This document shows positions 16,085 through 24,699 of a DNA stretch of 64,000 nucleotides, piece by piece; within the stretch, counting starts at the first letter, position 1; each line of letters starts with the position of its first letter. Source of the stretch: Actinophytocola sp044466355 (lineage in GTDB: Bacteria > Actinomycetota > Actinomycetes > Mycobacteriales > Pseudonocardiaceae). The translations under genes and the position numbers were made by a program. Location of the stretch: the NCBI RefSeq assembly GCF_044466355.1, contig NZ_JBITMQ010000019.1:62001-126000 (forward strand). Direction: 5' to 3'. Below the pieces are notes generated by a model, which did no database searches, was not told the origin of the DNA, and was given only the letters and a program-made list of their open reading frames with translations.

Positions 16085-17362
16085 ATGAACGCACACCGGC
16101 TGCCGAGCCCCGACCCCGAGGCCAAGCTCCGGCAGGACGTGGCGAACTGGATCAGGGCGAACGCGAAGCCGCTCGCGACCACCGACCCGGCGGCACCGGT
16201 CGACGACCTGGAGCCGCTGCGCGGCATCGTCGGCGACGCGGTGATCGTCGGGCTCGGCGGGTCGACCTACGGGGCGCGTGAGCAGTTCACGACGATCCAT
16301 CGGGTTGTCCGCTTCCTCGTCGAGGAGCTGGGTTTCCGCGCGGTGGCGACCGAGGAGGACTGGGACGTCGCGTTGCCGCTGAACGACTACGTGCGGTCCG
16401 GCTACGGCGACCTCGACGCCCTGATGAAGGAGTCCGGGGTGCCGTGGCGGGTCCACGAGATGCGGGACGCCGTCGAGTACCTGCGGCAGTGGAACGCCAC
16501 GCACCCGGACGACCTCGTGCAGTTCGTCGGCGTCGGCGTGATCGACACCCGGCTCCCGGTCTACGACGCGGTGACCGAGTACGTGGCGAAGGTGGCGCCG
16601 GCGCGCGCGGACGAGCTGGCCGCGCACATCGACGTCATCCGCCCGACCCGCCCGGACCACGTGCCGTGGTTCATCATGCAGGTCAAGGACAAGGACCCCT
16701 ACGTCGAGCACGCACGCCAGGCGCTGCGGCTGGTGCAGGAGTCCGGCGGGTCGGGCAAGGGCCACGACCTGGCGGTGCAGCACGCCCGCCAGATCGTGGC
16801 GTTCTACGAGCACTACGCCTACCACCTGGTCGACGACGGCTACCGCGACGAGCAGATGGCGGAGAACCTGCGCTGGTGGCACCAGTACAGCGGCGACAGG
16901 ATCGCCTACTGGTCGACCAACGCGCACAGCGTGCGGGCCGAGTCGCTGGACATCTCGGTGCCGCCGCGCGGTTCGCTGACGTTCAAGCCGACGGGCGCCA
17001 CGCTCGCGAGCGTGTTCGGCGACGGGTACGTCTCCATCGGGCTGACCTACGACCGCGGCACGGTGAACTCCGGCTGGAGCGCGCCGCCGTTCGCGGCCCG
17101 GCCGCTGGAGACGCCGACGCAGCCGGAGGACTTCCACGAGCGGCCGTTCGCCAACGACGTGCCGCGCTACCTCGTCGACCTGCGCGCCGAGGCGGACGAG
17201 GCGGTCCGGGAGTGGCTGGGCAGGACGGTGAAGGGCCGGGTCATCGGCTCGGTCTGCGACGACTCCCGACCCGACGACCACTACATGACCGGTGGCTCGC
17301 TCCTGGACTGGTACGACGCCGTCATCCACGAGCAGACGGTCACGCCGTCGACTCCCCTCTGA
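16085..17362 (+). CDS. Erythromycin-esterase-fold protein 1 (degenerate active site)
   Basis: A 425-residue cytoplasmic protein of the EreA/EreB family. IVGDAVIVGLGGSTYG (to residue 63) aligns with the EreB segment around its catalytic Glu43 and His46, but here these are Gly59 and Tyr62. The later Glu (Glu90, in VATEEDW) is kept. The VAHNAH-like segment reads STNAHSV, with one His. It is therefore unlikely to be a macrolide esterase. Enzymes of this fold in aromatic polyketide clusters may do other chemistry or bind intermediates. It starts 28 bp after the methyltransferase and is followed 43 bp later by a small membrane protein. A paralogue is at 22321. Confidence 0.82.
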   Translation: MNAHRLPSPDPEAKLRQDVANWIRANAKPLATTDPAAPVDDLEPLRGIVGDAVIVGLGGSTYGAREQFTTIHRVVRFLVEELGFRAVATEEDWDVALPLNDYVRSGYGDLDALMKESGVPWRVHEMRDAVEYLRQWNATHPDDLVQFVGVGVIDTRLPVYDAVTEYVAKVAPARADELAAHIDVIRPTRPDHVPWFIMQVKDKDPYVEHARQALRLVQESGGSGKGHDLAVQHARQIVAFYEHYAYHLVDDGYRDEQMAENLRWWHQYSGDRIAYWSTNAHSVRAESLDISVPPRGSLTFKPTGATLASVFGDGYVSIGLTYDRGTVNSGWSAPPFAARPLETPTQPEDFHERPFANDVPRYLVDLRAEADEAVREWLGRTVKGRVIGSVCDDSRPDDHYMTGGSLLDWYDAVIHEQTVTPSTPL

Positions 17363-17405
17363 TCCGCACGGTATCCGCGGCCGGACTCGGAAAGGTTGTG
17401 CCGCA

Positions 17406-18050
17406 ATGGCATCACGCGATCTCGGAGCCCTGAGCGCCCCGCTCGCCGGCGCCGCTTTCATCGCCAGCGTCGGCGGTTCCATCAAGCTGGCGGGTGGCCC
17501 GCCGCCACGACCGGGCTCGGCCCCGGAGGACGTCCGCAAGTGGTACGACGCGAGCCCCAAGGCGGGCAAGGTCAGTGCCGTCGGACAGGTGGTGTCGCTG
17601 CTGTCGGTCGCCAGGTTCACCTCGTCGGTGGCGAAGGCGGCGAAGCGGTCCGGGTCGCGGTCCCTGCGGGCGGCCGCGCTGGCGGGCGGCGCGGCCACGG
17701 TCGCGTCGCTGGCCACGTCCGCGGCGTGCACCGCGTCGCTGACGACGGACCGGCGCGAGGACGACGCGGCCGCGGTGCGCCTCAACGACACCGCGTTCGC
17801 GGCGGGCGGCCCGGTGCACGGCGTCGGGTTCGGGGTGCTGACCGGCTCGCTCGCGCTGGCCGGCCTGCGTTCGGGTGAGCTGCCGAAGCCGCTGGCCGTG
17901 GCGGGGCTGGTCTCCGCGGCGGCGAGCCTGTTGTCCCCGCTGTACTTCGCCACGGAGAAGGTGGCGCTGCTCATCCCGATCGGCCGGTTCTCCGGCCTGC
18001 TGGTCAACGGCATCGCAGGCGGTCGGCTCGCCACCCGCCGTGCGGGCTGA
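17406..18050 (+). CDS. Small multi-helix membrane protein, family A of a paralogous pair
   Basis: A 214-residue protein with several hydrophobic helices (about residues 8-28, 52-75, 84-105, 132-152, 160-180 and 185-205) and no recognised domain. RPGSAPEDVRKWY near residue 38 and VHGVGFGVLTGSLALAGL followed by RSGELPKP near residue 155 are shared with the protein at 25341-26054. The two are clear paralogues. GGAAAGG precedes the ATG. It sits directly after an esterase-fold gene, and its paralogue also lies close to one. Possible roles are membrane anchoring, transport or immunity. Function unknown. Confidence 0.75.
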   Translation: MASRDLGALSAPLAGAAFIASVGGSIKLAGGPPPRPGSAPEDVRKWYDASPKAGKVSAVGQVVSLLSVARFTSSVAKAAKRSGSRSLRAAALAGGAATVASLATSAACTASLTTDRREDDAAAVRLNDTAFAAGGPVHGVGFGVLTGSLALAGLRSGELPKPLAVAGLVSAAASLLSPLYFATEKVALLIPIGRFSGLLVNGIAGGRLATRRAG

Positions 18051-18075
18051 GGTGTCCACTGTGGAGGCGGACGAC

Positions 18076-18924
18076 ATGAAGGTGCACACGACGTCGAGCG
18101 CGGCGGAGTTCGCCGCGCGGGTCGGCGACTGGCTGAAGCTCGAACCGGTGCGCAACAACGTGTTGCTGGTGCACGCCCTGGACCCGAACGGCGTGCCGCC
18201 CGGCCAGGGCGACCCGGTGTTCTCGTGGGTCACCGATGCCGACGGCGCGATCGTGGGCGCCGCGTTCGCCCGGCTGCCCTACCGCATGCCGCTCTCCGAG
18301 ATGCCGGACGCGGCCGCCAGGGCGCTCGCCGAGCACCTGGTCACCGTGCTGCCGGACCTCGAAGGCGTCGCGGGCGCCGCGGCCAGCGCGAAGACGTTCG
18401 CCGCCCGGTGGGCCGAGCTGACCGGCAAGAGCGCGCACAGCGAGCGCGACCAGTGGCTGATGGTCTGCACGGAGACGACCCGGCCGACGAACGCGGGCGG
18501 CGGCCCCCGTATGTCCACACAGGACGACCTGGACACGGTCGCCGAGTGGTTCATGGCGGGCATGCGCGACAGCGGCCTGCCGCCGGAGCAGATCGCGCAG
18601 CGGGCGCGGCAGCTGGCAGGCGGCCAGATCGCGGGCGGGCGCCAGATCGTGTGGGAGGACGAGAGCGGCACCCCGGTCGGCGCCGCGGGGTGGGGCCTCG
18701 ACATCGCGGGTGTGGTCCGGCCCGCCGGCGTGTTCGTCTCACCGGACCACCGCTCCGGCGGCTACGCGACCCTGCTGCTGGGCGAGGTGACCGCACGGGC
18801 GCTGGAGAACGGTGCGGACGCCACCGTGTGCACGCACTTCCTGAAGTACGAGTCGATGCTGGCGGTCGTGGAGAAGGTCGGCTACCGGCGGGTGGCCGAC
18901 TTCACCGAGTACCGATTCGAGTGA
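18076..18924 (+). CDS. GNAT-family N-acetyltransferase (two-domain)
   Basis: A 282-residue protein. The C-terminal half is a GNAT fold: GTPVGAAGWGLDIAGVVR (strand 4) then VFVSPDHRSGGYATLLL, the acetyl-CoA pyrophosphate loop in the place of R/Q-x-x-G-x-A. The N-terminal half looks like a degenerate GNAT-like domain. GGAGG eight bases before ATG 18076 decides the start. GNATs acetylate amines. In this cluster the amine of the predicted amino-sugar is an obvious candidate, but small-molecule detoxification is equally possible. It lies 25 bp after the membrane protein and 40 bp before an SDR, so it is part of one long transcript. Confidence 0.85.
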   Translation: MKVHTTSSAAEFAARVGDWLKLEPVRNNVLLVHALDPNGVPPGQGDPVFSWVTDADGAIVGAAFARLPYRMPLSEMPDAAARALAEHLVTVLPDLEGVAGAAASAKTFAARWAELTGKSAHSERDQWLMVCTETTRPTNAGGGPRMSTQDDLDTVAEWFMAGMRDSGLPPEQIAQRARQLAGGQIAGGRQIVWEDESGTPVGAAGWGLDIAGVVRPAGVFVSPDHRSGGYATLLLGEVTARALENGADATVCTHFLKYESMLAVVEKVGYRRVADFTEYRFE

Positions 18925-18964
18925 CATCAGCGCGCCACCATTTCACCGAAAGGGTTCGATCTCC

Positions 18965-19741
18965 ATGACCACGAGCATTCCCACCTACCCCGATCTGGCC
19001 GGCAAGGTCGCCGTCGTCACCGGTGGCTCAGGCGAGATCGGTGGGCAGACGTGCCGCCATTTCGCGGCCAACGGCATGAAGGTCGTGGTGAGCGGCCGTG
19101 ACAAGGACGCCATCGAGGAGGTCGTGTCCGACATCCGCGCACAGGGCGGCGAGGCCGTCGGCGTGCCCGCCGACACCCTCTCCAGCGCGGACCTGGCCAA
19201 CCTGGACGCGGCCACCACGGACGCGTTCGGGCCGGTGGACGTGCTGTGCACGTTCGCGGGCTTCGAGCCCGGTCCGTCCACGATGGACCAGGTGACCGAG
19301 GAGGACTGGCGGGCGATCATCGACGGCAACCTCACCGGCACGTTCCTCACGCTCAAGGCGTTCGTGCCGGGCATGACGGAGCGCGGCCGCGGGTCGATCA
19401 TCACGATGTCGTCGGCGGCGGGCAGGTTGCCCGGCTGGTCGTCGTACGGGTACGCCGCGGCCAAGGCCGCGATCCTGCAGCTGACCCGGCGCGTGGCGCA
19501 GGACGTCGGCAAGTTCAACGTGCGGGTGAACGCGCTCGCCCCGTCGGCGATCCTGACGAAGAAGCAGGAGCAGCGCATCCCGGCGCACGTCCGTGAGCAG
19601 GTCATCAAGGAGCAGTTCGTGCTCGGCCGCTGGGGCACCCCCGCCGACTGCGCGAACAGCGCGCTGTTCCTCGCCTCCGACGCGTCGTCCTGGATCACCG
19701 GCCAGACGACGGACATCGCGGGCGGGAAGATCATGGTCTGA
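18965..19741 (+). CDS. Short-chain dehydrogenase/reductase (SDR), classical, second copy
   Basis: A 258-residue SDR with GGSGEIGGQT as cofactor motif, a short TFAGF where NNAG is usual, Ser in MSSAAG, and catalytic YAAAK. The C-terminal region DASSWITGQTTDIAGG is typical. GAAAGG lies upstream of the ATG. Its relation to the SDR at 14187 is visible in the shared GEIG turn. It ends the 12979-19741 gene series before proline dehydrogenase. Probable ketone reduction or alcohol oxidation on the polyketide or a side chain. Substrate unknown. Confidence 0.9.
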   Translation: MTTSIPTYPDLAGKVAVVTGGSGEIGGQTCRHFAANGMKVVVSGRDKDAIEEVVSDIRAQGGEAVGVPADTLSSADLANLDAATTDAFGPVDVLCTFAGFEPGPSTMDQVTEEDWRAIIDGNLTGTFLTLKAFVPGMTERGRGSIITMSSAAGRLPGWSSYGYAAAKAAILQLTRRVAQDVGKFNVRVNALAPSAILTKKQEQRIPAHVREQVIKEQFVLGRWGTPADCANSALFLASDASSWITGQTTDIAGGKIMV

Positions 19742-19850
19742 CGCGTCCTTCACGTTCCACGCGAGGAGGGCAGGGTGTGACGATCGGGTGTCGGCACACG
19801 CTGCCCTTACCGCGCTCTTCGGTGCGGTATGGAGCTGGCGAAGGAGCACG

Positions 19851-20777
19851 ATGCACCCACTACGCAGCATGATCCTGGCCGCGGCGGGAAGTGACGCGCT
19901 CAAGCGCGTCATCACGCGCGCACCGGTGACCAGGGACGTCGTCCGCCGCTTCGTCGCGGGCGAGTCCACACGGGACGCACTCGCCGCGGCGAGGCGGCTG
20001 GTGGCCGCGGGGCTGACGGTGTCCCTGGACTACCTCGGCGAGGACACCACCGACGAGGCACTGGCCGACGCGACCACCCGTGCCTACCTCGAACTGCTGG
20101 AGGCGTTGCCGTCCGCGGGCCTCGCCCAGTACGTCGAGGTGAGCGTCAAGCTGACCGCGGTCGGTCAGCTGCTCGACGAGCAGCTCGCGCTGGACAACGT
20201 GCGCCGGGTCTGTCTCGCGGCCGAGCGCTGCGGCACCACCGTCACGCTGGACATGGAGGACCACACCACGACCGACTCCACACTGCGCGTGCTGACACGG
20301 CTGCGCCGTGAGTGGCCGTGGGTCGGTGCCGTGCTGCAGGCCTACCTGCGCCGCACGGAGGCCGACGCGGCCGCGCTCGCCACACCGGAGTCGCGCGTGC
20401 GGCTCTGCAAGGGCGCGTACGCCGAGCCCGCCGAGGTAGCGTTCCCCGACCGGCACGACGTCGACCTCAGCTACGTGCGGTGCGTGAACGCGTTGCTGTC
20501 CGGCGACGGCTACCCGATGTTCGCCACGCACGACCCCCGGCTGGTCGACATCGTCGCGGACCGCGCGGCCCACCACGGACGCAAGGCGGACAGCTTCGAG
20601 TTCCAGATGCTGTACGGCGTGCGACCCATCGAGCAGCGGCGGCTCGCGGAGCTGGGGCACACCGTGCGGGTGTACGTGCCCTACGGCGTCCAGTGGTACG
20701 GCTACCTGATGCGGCGGATGGCCGAACGGCCCGCCAACACCGCGCTGTTCCTCAGGTCCCTCGTCTCGCGCGGATAG
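19851..20777 (+). CDS. Proline dehydrogenase
   Basis: A 308-residue monofunctional PRODH (FAD-dependent TIM barrel) that oxidises L-proline to pyrroline-5-carboxylate. Diagnostic segments are TLDMEDHTTTD, VRLCKGAYAEP and the C-terminal RVYVPYGVQWYGYLMRRMAE, corresponding to the substrate-binding RxxR helix. GAAGGAG is well placed before ATG 19851. It stands 110 bp after the SDR and ends at a strong terminator facing the acyltransferase. No P5C dehydrogenase is nearby. It could be a catabolic passenger or supply a proline-derived unit. I cannot decide. Confidence 0.92.
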   Translation: MHPLRSMILAAAGSDALKRVITRAPVTRDVVRRFVAGESTRDALAAARRLVAAGLTVSLDYLGEDTTDEALADATTRAYLELLEALPSAGLAQYVEVSVKLTAVGQLLDEQLALDNVRRVCLAAERCGTTVTLDMEDHTTTDSTLRVLTRLRREWPWVGAVLQAYLRRTEADAAALATPESRVRLCKGAYAEPAEVAFPDRHDVDLSYVRCVNALLSGDGYPMFATHDPRLVDIVADRAAHHGRKADSFEFQMLYGVRPIEQRRLAELGHTVRVYVPYGVQWYGYLMRRMAERPANTALFLRSLVSRG

Positions 20778-20788
20778 TCGACACCACT

Positions 20789-20823
20789 GAGCCGCCGGCC
20801 CGCCGAGGCGGAGCCGGCGGCTC
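20789..20823. terminator. Bidirectional hairpin terminator
   Basis: A perfect 11-bp stem (GAGCCGCCGGC at 20789-20799, complement at 20813-20823) with a 13-nt loop lies between the convergent ends of proline dehydrogenase and the acyltransferase. Confidence 0.8.
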
Positions 20824-20830
20824 TCGTGTG

Positions 20831-22024
20831 TCACCCGGCGGAGACGCCGGCCGGCTGCCGCCGGACCGGCTCCGCGGTCGTCATCGGGAGCTGGCTCGCC
20901 TTGAGGTGCCTGCGGAGCCGTTGTGTCGGCATCTCGACCAGGCGCCACGAGGCCAGGCCGAACAGGTAGGCCGCCGGCGCCGAGACGAGCAGGAGCACCC
21001 AGCCGTTCGTGACGCCGAGCGCGATGAGCGACTGCTGCAGTGGCGCTCCCCAGATGTAGGCGCCGTAGCTGCCGTAGACCCAGCGGGCGCCCCGCTGGAG
21101 CCGGGCAGGCCAGTGCTGCCCCAGCACGATCGCCCCGTACGCGACGGCGAACGCCAGCAGCCACTTGTCCAGCGTCACCAACCGGAAGATCGAACCGTCC
21201 TGCCCGGTCGTGCCGCCGGGGATGCCGACCGCGTCCGGCATGAAGCCGACGTGGATCACCAGCCACGACGCGGCGAGCCCCAGCGCGTACCTCGGCCGGA
21301 ACGCGACCCGGTGCCGGTAGGCGTGCAGCACGACGCCGACGAAGAACGGGATCATGAACTTCACGAGCATGGCCATCGGCATCACGCCGAGGAACCCGCC
21401 CGCGTCGTACTGGCCGAGGGTGGCGTCGTACACGCCCAGGAGCAGCATCAGCCCGCCCAGCAGCACCGGCAGCACGAGCCGCGGCACGCCGATCGCGATG
21501 GCGACGCCGAGCACCAGCACGAGGCCGTAGCCGAACACCTCCATCGGCAGCGTCCACAGCGACGGGTTCACCGACATGTTGTGCGGGTTCGTCTCGAACA
21601 CTCCCGGCAGCGGACCCTGCAGCAGGAACGGGACGGTGGTGGACAGGTAGCTCCACGTCATCGGGTTCGTGAGGTAGTCGCCGAGGGACAGCGTGGTGAA
21701 CAGCGGGCCGATGACGAACGCCGTGAGGACGAGCACGACGGCGAGCGGCGGAACTATGCGCAGAATTCTTCTCGCGCTGAACCGCCACCAGTTCGGGTCT
21801 CTTCGCCAGCTGTCGTGCACCTGGTAGCCGCTGAGGGCGAAGAACAACATCAACGCGTAGTCGCCGACCGGGATATCGAGGAGGAGTAACTGGTTCGCGG
21901 GATTGGGTAAGAAGATGCTGTGGTCGGCGACGACCAGCAGCGCGCTGATCAGCCGCAGCCAGGCAAAGCCGACCTGGGGATCAGCGTGGATCTTCTTCGT
22001 CAAACCGCCGTTGACGAGTGTCAT
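20831..22024 (-). CDS. Acyltransferase-3 family membrane O-acyltransferase
   Basis: A 397-residue protein with about ten membrane helices. The family motif is FAWLRLISALLVVADHSIF, holding the conserved His in helix 1, then FALSGYQVHDSWRRDPNWW with Arg and Ser-Gly. The C-terminus is cytoplasmic, ending RLRRHLK. Such enzymes acylate hydroxyls of polyketide sugars (MdmB-like) or cell-surface glycans. ATG 22024 is preferred because AAGGCAGGA lies upstream. ATG 22063 would add 13 residues. Within the cluster it is a good candidate for O-acylation of the sugar, but a surface-polymer role is possible. Genes on both sides point elsewhere, so it is its own transcription unit. Confidence 0.88.
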   Translation of the reverse strand: MTLVNGGLTKKIHADPQVGFAWLRLISALLVVADHSIFLPNPANQLLLLDIPVGDYALMLFFALSGYQVHDSWRRDPNWWRFSARRILRIVPPLAVVLVLTAFVIGPLFTTLSLGDYLTNPMTWSYLSTTVPFLLQGPLPGVFETNPHNMSVNPSLWTLPMEVFGYGLVLVLGVAIAIGVPRLVLPVLLGGLMLLLGVYDATLGQYDAGGFLGVMPMAMLVKFMIPFFVGVVLHAYRHRVAFRPRYALGLAASWLVIHVGFMPDAVGIPGGTTGQDGSIFRLVTLDKWLLAFAVAYGAIVLGQHWPARLQRGARWVYGSYGAYIWGAPLQQSLIALGVTNGWVLLLVSAPAAYLFGLASWRLVEMPTQRLRRHLKASQLPMTTAEPVRRQPAGVSAG

Positions 22025-22320
22025 GTATTCCTGCCTTGGGTAGTGAATGCGTGTGTGACTCATATTCGTGAAATCATCCCGTTCTTCTCGCCCAAATTCG
22101 CAGGGTGTGACGTCATCAAATGATGGGTGAGTTGCCCCGAACGGGTGGGTTCGCCGTGCCCGAAAGTTACGGATGGTGAGGATTGGGCGTGGACTCGAAC
22201 ACCAGTAGCCCATTGGTCAAGGTAGCGCCGTGATTCGTCTGTGTACTCAGCCGTTCACCACCCGTGTCGGGGAGCATGGTGGTGCCGCTTTTTGAGAAAG
22301 TCGACGAATGGGGTTCCTTG

Positions 22321-23745
22321 ATGAACATGCCCGAACCGACAACGGGTGATCCGCGACCTCAGCTGACTCGGCGCCGGTTCGTCGGAGCCGCCGCGGCGGC
22401 GGTGGGGGCCGTGGCGACCGGCACCGGGCTGGTCGGGGGCCAGCCCGCGCAGGCCGCGACGTCCAGGGAGGTGGTCTCGTGGATCAACCGGCACGCCGCA
22501 CCGCTGCGCACCCTCGACGCACAGGGACCGCTCTACGATCTCTACCCGCTGTGGCGGATCGTCGGCGACGCACGGCTCGTCGGGGTCGGCTACGACGCGC
22601 ACGGCACCCACAACATCACCACGCTGCACCACCGGGTGATCCGGTTCCTGGTGGAGCACATGGGTTTCCGCACGGTCGCGTGGGAGGAGAGCTGGGGCGC
22701 GGGGGTGCTCATCGACGAGTACGTGCGCGACGGCGGCGGCGACCCGCAGGCAGCGCGTGACGTCGTCGCGACGGCGTTCCCCATCGTGCGGCACGAGGCG
22801 TTCGTCGACATCGTGCGCTGGATGAGCGAGTTCAACGTCGGCAGGCGGGAGTCGGACAAGGTCCGGTTCCTCGGCAACGACTCCCTGGAGGTCCGCCAGT
22901 TCCAGTACGACGCGGTGATCCAGTACGTCACCGACGTCGCCCCGGACCGCCTCGGGGAGCTGCACGAGCACCTCGACCCGCTCGCGATGCACGGCGACCC
23001 GCAGGAAACCATCATGTGGTACGTCGACCCGAACAAGACCGAGGAATGGCGCGACGAGATGGTCGCGCACGCGAAGGCCATGTTCGCGCTCGTCGAGGGA
23101 CTGCCGGACGCGCCGTCGGCCGTCGCCTACCTGGACGCGGTGTCGCACGCGCAGAACATCCTCGGGTTCTTCGACTTCCTCTCCTGGAAGGGCACACTCG
23201 GGGACACCCGCGAGTACTACATCTCGGAGCAGACCAACCGGTGGCTCCGGCGGGTCCCGCACCGGGTGGTCTACCTCGCGCACAACGGCCACATCGCGGC
23301 GAACCCGACGATGGTGATCTCGATCCCGCCCTTCGACATGAACCGCTCCAGGGTGCTGTCGGCGCACTACTTCCGCCGCGACTACGGCGACCGGTACGTC
23401 GCGATCGGCAGCTGCTTCGGCCAGGGGCAGGTGTTCGTCGGCTGGCAGAGCCCGTCCGGGCCCGCGATCACCGACATCCCGGCGCCGGACCCGTCGTTCG
23501 TGGACCACACGCTCGGCCAGGCCAGGGTGTCGAACTTCCTGCTCGACCTGAACGCCTGCGGTCCGCAGTCCCCCGAGGTGCGGGAATGGCTCAACGGGCC
23601 GACCAAGATCCGGCTCATCGCCTCACCGTACGACCCGGCGAAGGACACCGAGTACAAGCAGCTGGTCGACCCGTGGCGGGACGTGGCGTTCGACGCCATC
23701 CTCTACGTGGACCGGATCGAGACGGCCCGCATGTTCGGGCTGTAG
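22321..23745 (+). CDS. Tat-exported erythromycin-esterase-fold protein 2
   Basis: A 474-residue relative of EreB with a twin-arginine signal peptide (LTRRRFVGAAAAAVGAVATG, cleavage near AQAA about residue 45). It should therefore be exported folded. The first catalytic segment reads VGVGYDAHGTHN: the EreB Glu43 position is Tyr91 but the His is kept (His94). Glu122 (AWEESWG) and the YLAHNGHIAANP histidines are present. It is more intact than the copy at 16085 but still lacks one Glu. ATG 22321 is chosen for GGGG seven bases upstream, and ATG 22276 is possible. The 296-bp gap before it holds the divergent promoters with the acyltransferase and nothing else recognised. Confidence 0.82.
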   Translation: MNMPEPTTGDPRPQLTRRRFVGAAAAAVGAVATGTGLVGGQPAQAATSREVVSWINRHAAPLRTLDAQGPLYDLYPLWRIVGDARLVGVGYDAHGTHNITTLHHRVIRFLVEHMGFRTVAWEESWGAGVLIDEYVRDGGGDPQAARDVVATAFPIVRHEAFVDIVRWMSEFNVGRRESDKVRFLGNDSLEVRQFQYDAVIQYVTDVAPDRLGELHEHLDPLAMHGDPQETIMWYVDPNKTEEWRDEMVAHAKAMFALVEGLPDAPSAVAYLDAVSHAQNILGFFDFLSWKGTLGDTREYYISEQTNRWLRRVPHRVVYLAHNGHIAANPTMVISIPPFDMNRSRVLSAHYFRRDYGDRYVAIGSCFGQGQVFVGWQSPSGPAITDIPAPDPSFVDHTLGQARVSNFLLDLNACGPQSPEVREWLNGPTKIRLIASPYDPAKDTEYKQLVDPWRDVAFDAILYVDRIETARMFGL

Positions 23746-23754
23746 CCGCGGAAG

Positions 23755-23805
23755 CACACGGGACGGCGCCGGTACCGCGAGGGGGTACCGGCGCCGTCCC
23801 GTGTG
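23755..23805. terminator. Bidirectional hairpin terminator
   Basis: A perfect 22-bp stem, 23755-23776 with 23784-23805, and a 7-nt loop (GCGAGGG) between the convergent esterase-fold and LLM oxidoreductase genes. The stem contains GGACGGCGCCGGTACC. Confidence 0.9.
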
Positions 23806-23817
23806 GTGTCCAGGTCG

Positions 23818-24684
23818 TCAGATGTCCGCGACGGCCGGGATGAGCTTGGCGAGTGCGTCGAGGGACTCGAGCGTCCACGAGTGGAACAGGACCACGTGCT
23901 CGGTGCCGTAGCCGGCCAGGACCCCGCAGCGTTCCGCGAACGCCTCGGGGCTCTCACCGTCGATGAACACCGTGCTGACGGTCTTGTCGATGTCGGAGAA
24001 GGAACGGCCGACGTCCGCGCAGTGCTCCTCGAGCACGGCCAGCTTCCGGCGGATCGTGGCGCCCTTGTCCGGCATGTCGCCCAGGTTGCACGCGTCGGCG
24101 TACTGGGCGACCAGGCGCAGCGTCTTGCGTTCGCCGCTCCCGCCGATCAGCACCGGCGGGTGTGGCCGCTGCAGCGAGTTGGGGCTGTTGAGCGGCTTGC
24201 CGAGCCGGTAGTGCGTGCCCTCGTACGGCGTGGTGTCGCCCGCCCACATCCGGAAGGCGATCTCCAGCGCCTCGGTGAGGCGCTCGAAGCGTTCCGCGGT
24301 CGGCGGGAAGTCCAGGCCCATGTCCCTGGCCTCCCCCTCGCTGTAGCCCGCGCCGATCCCGAACCACGCCCGGCCGCCGGACAGCACGTCCAGGGTCGTG
24401 GCGGCCTTCACCACGACCGACGGCGACCGGTACGACACCGGGGTCACCATCGCGCCGAGCCGGATCCGCTCGGTGCGTGCGGCGATGAACCCCAGCGTCG
24501 TGTACGTCTCCAGCATCTCGGCGTCCGGGCTCTTCCTCGGGTCTGCCTGGACGAGGTGGTCCGGCAGCCAGAGCGTGTGCACCCCGGCCGCGTCCGCGGC
24601 CCCGGCCAGGGCGGCGAGGTGCGCGCCCATCGCGGCAGGCCCGCCCGGCCAGGTGAAGTCGCTGACGCTGATACTGACCCGCAT
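23818..24684 (-). CDS. LLM-class F420-dependent oxidoreductase
   Basis: A 288-residue luciferase-like monooxygenase-superfamily protein. It has VSISVSDFTWPGG, LWLPDHLVQADPRK, RIRLGAMVTPVSYRSPSVV, WFGIGAGYSEGEARDMGLDFP and PVLIGGSGERKTLRLVAQYAD. These are marks of the actinobacterial F420-dependent class rather than FMN luciferases. It would reduce or oxidise a substrate using F420 from central metabolism. It is the last gene of a minus-strand series starting with the paralogous membrane protein at 26054. In the cluster it could carry out ring reduction. Cofactor is inferred from family resemblance. Confidence 0.88.
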   Translation of the reverse strand: MRVSISVSDFTWPGGPAAMGAHLAALAGAADAAGVHTLWLPDHLVQADPRKSPDAEMLETYTTLGFIAARTERIRLGAMVTPVSYRSPSVVVKAATTLDVLSGGRAWFGIGAGYSEGEARDMGLDFPPTAERFERLTEALEIAFRMWAGDTTPYEGTHYRLGKPLNSPNSLQRPHPPVLIGGSGERKTLRLVAQYADACNLGDMPDKGATIRRKLAVLEEHCADVGRSFSDIDKTVSTVFIDGESPEAFAERCGVLAGYGTEHVVLFHSWTLESLDALAKLIPAVADI

Positions 24685-24699
24685 CCCTTTCGTTCCTTC

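Noticed and set aside
16085..17362. Macrolide resistance esterase
   Set aside because: The Glu and His equivalent to EreB Glu43/His46 are Gly and Tyr, and the surrounding cluster is aromatic polyketide.
16037..18034. 665-residue frame antisense to the esterase-fold and membrane protein genes
   Set aside because: Composition is Arg/Val/His-rich with no recognisable fold, and both genes beneath it are clear.
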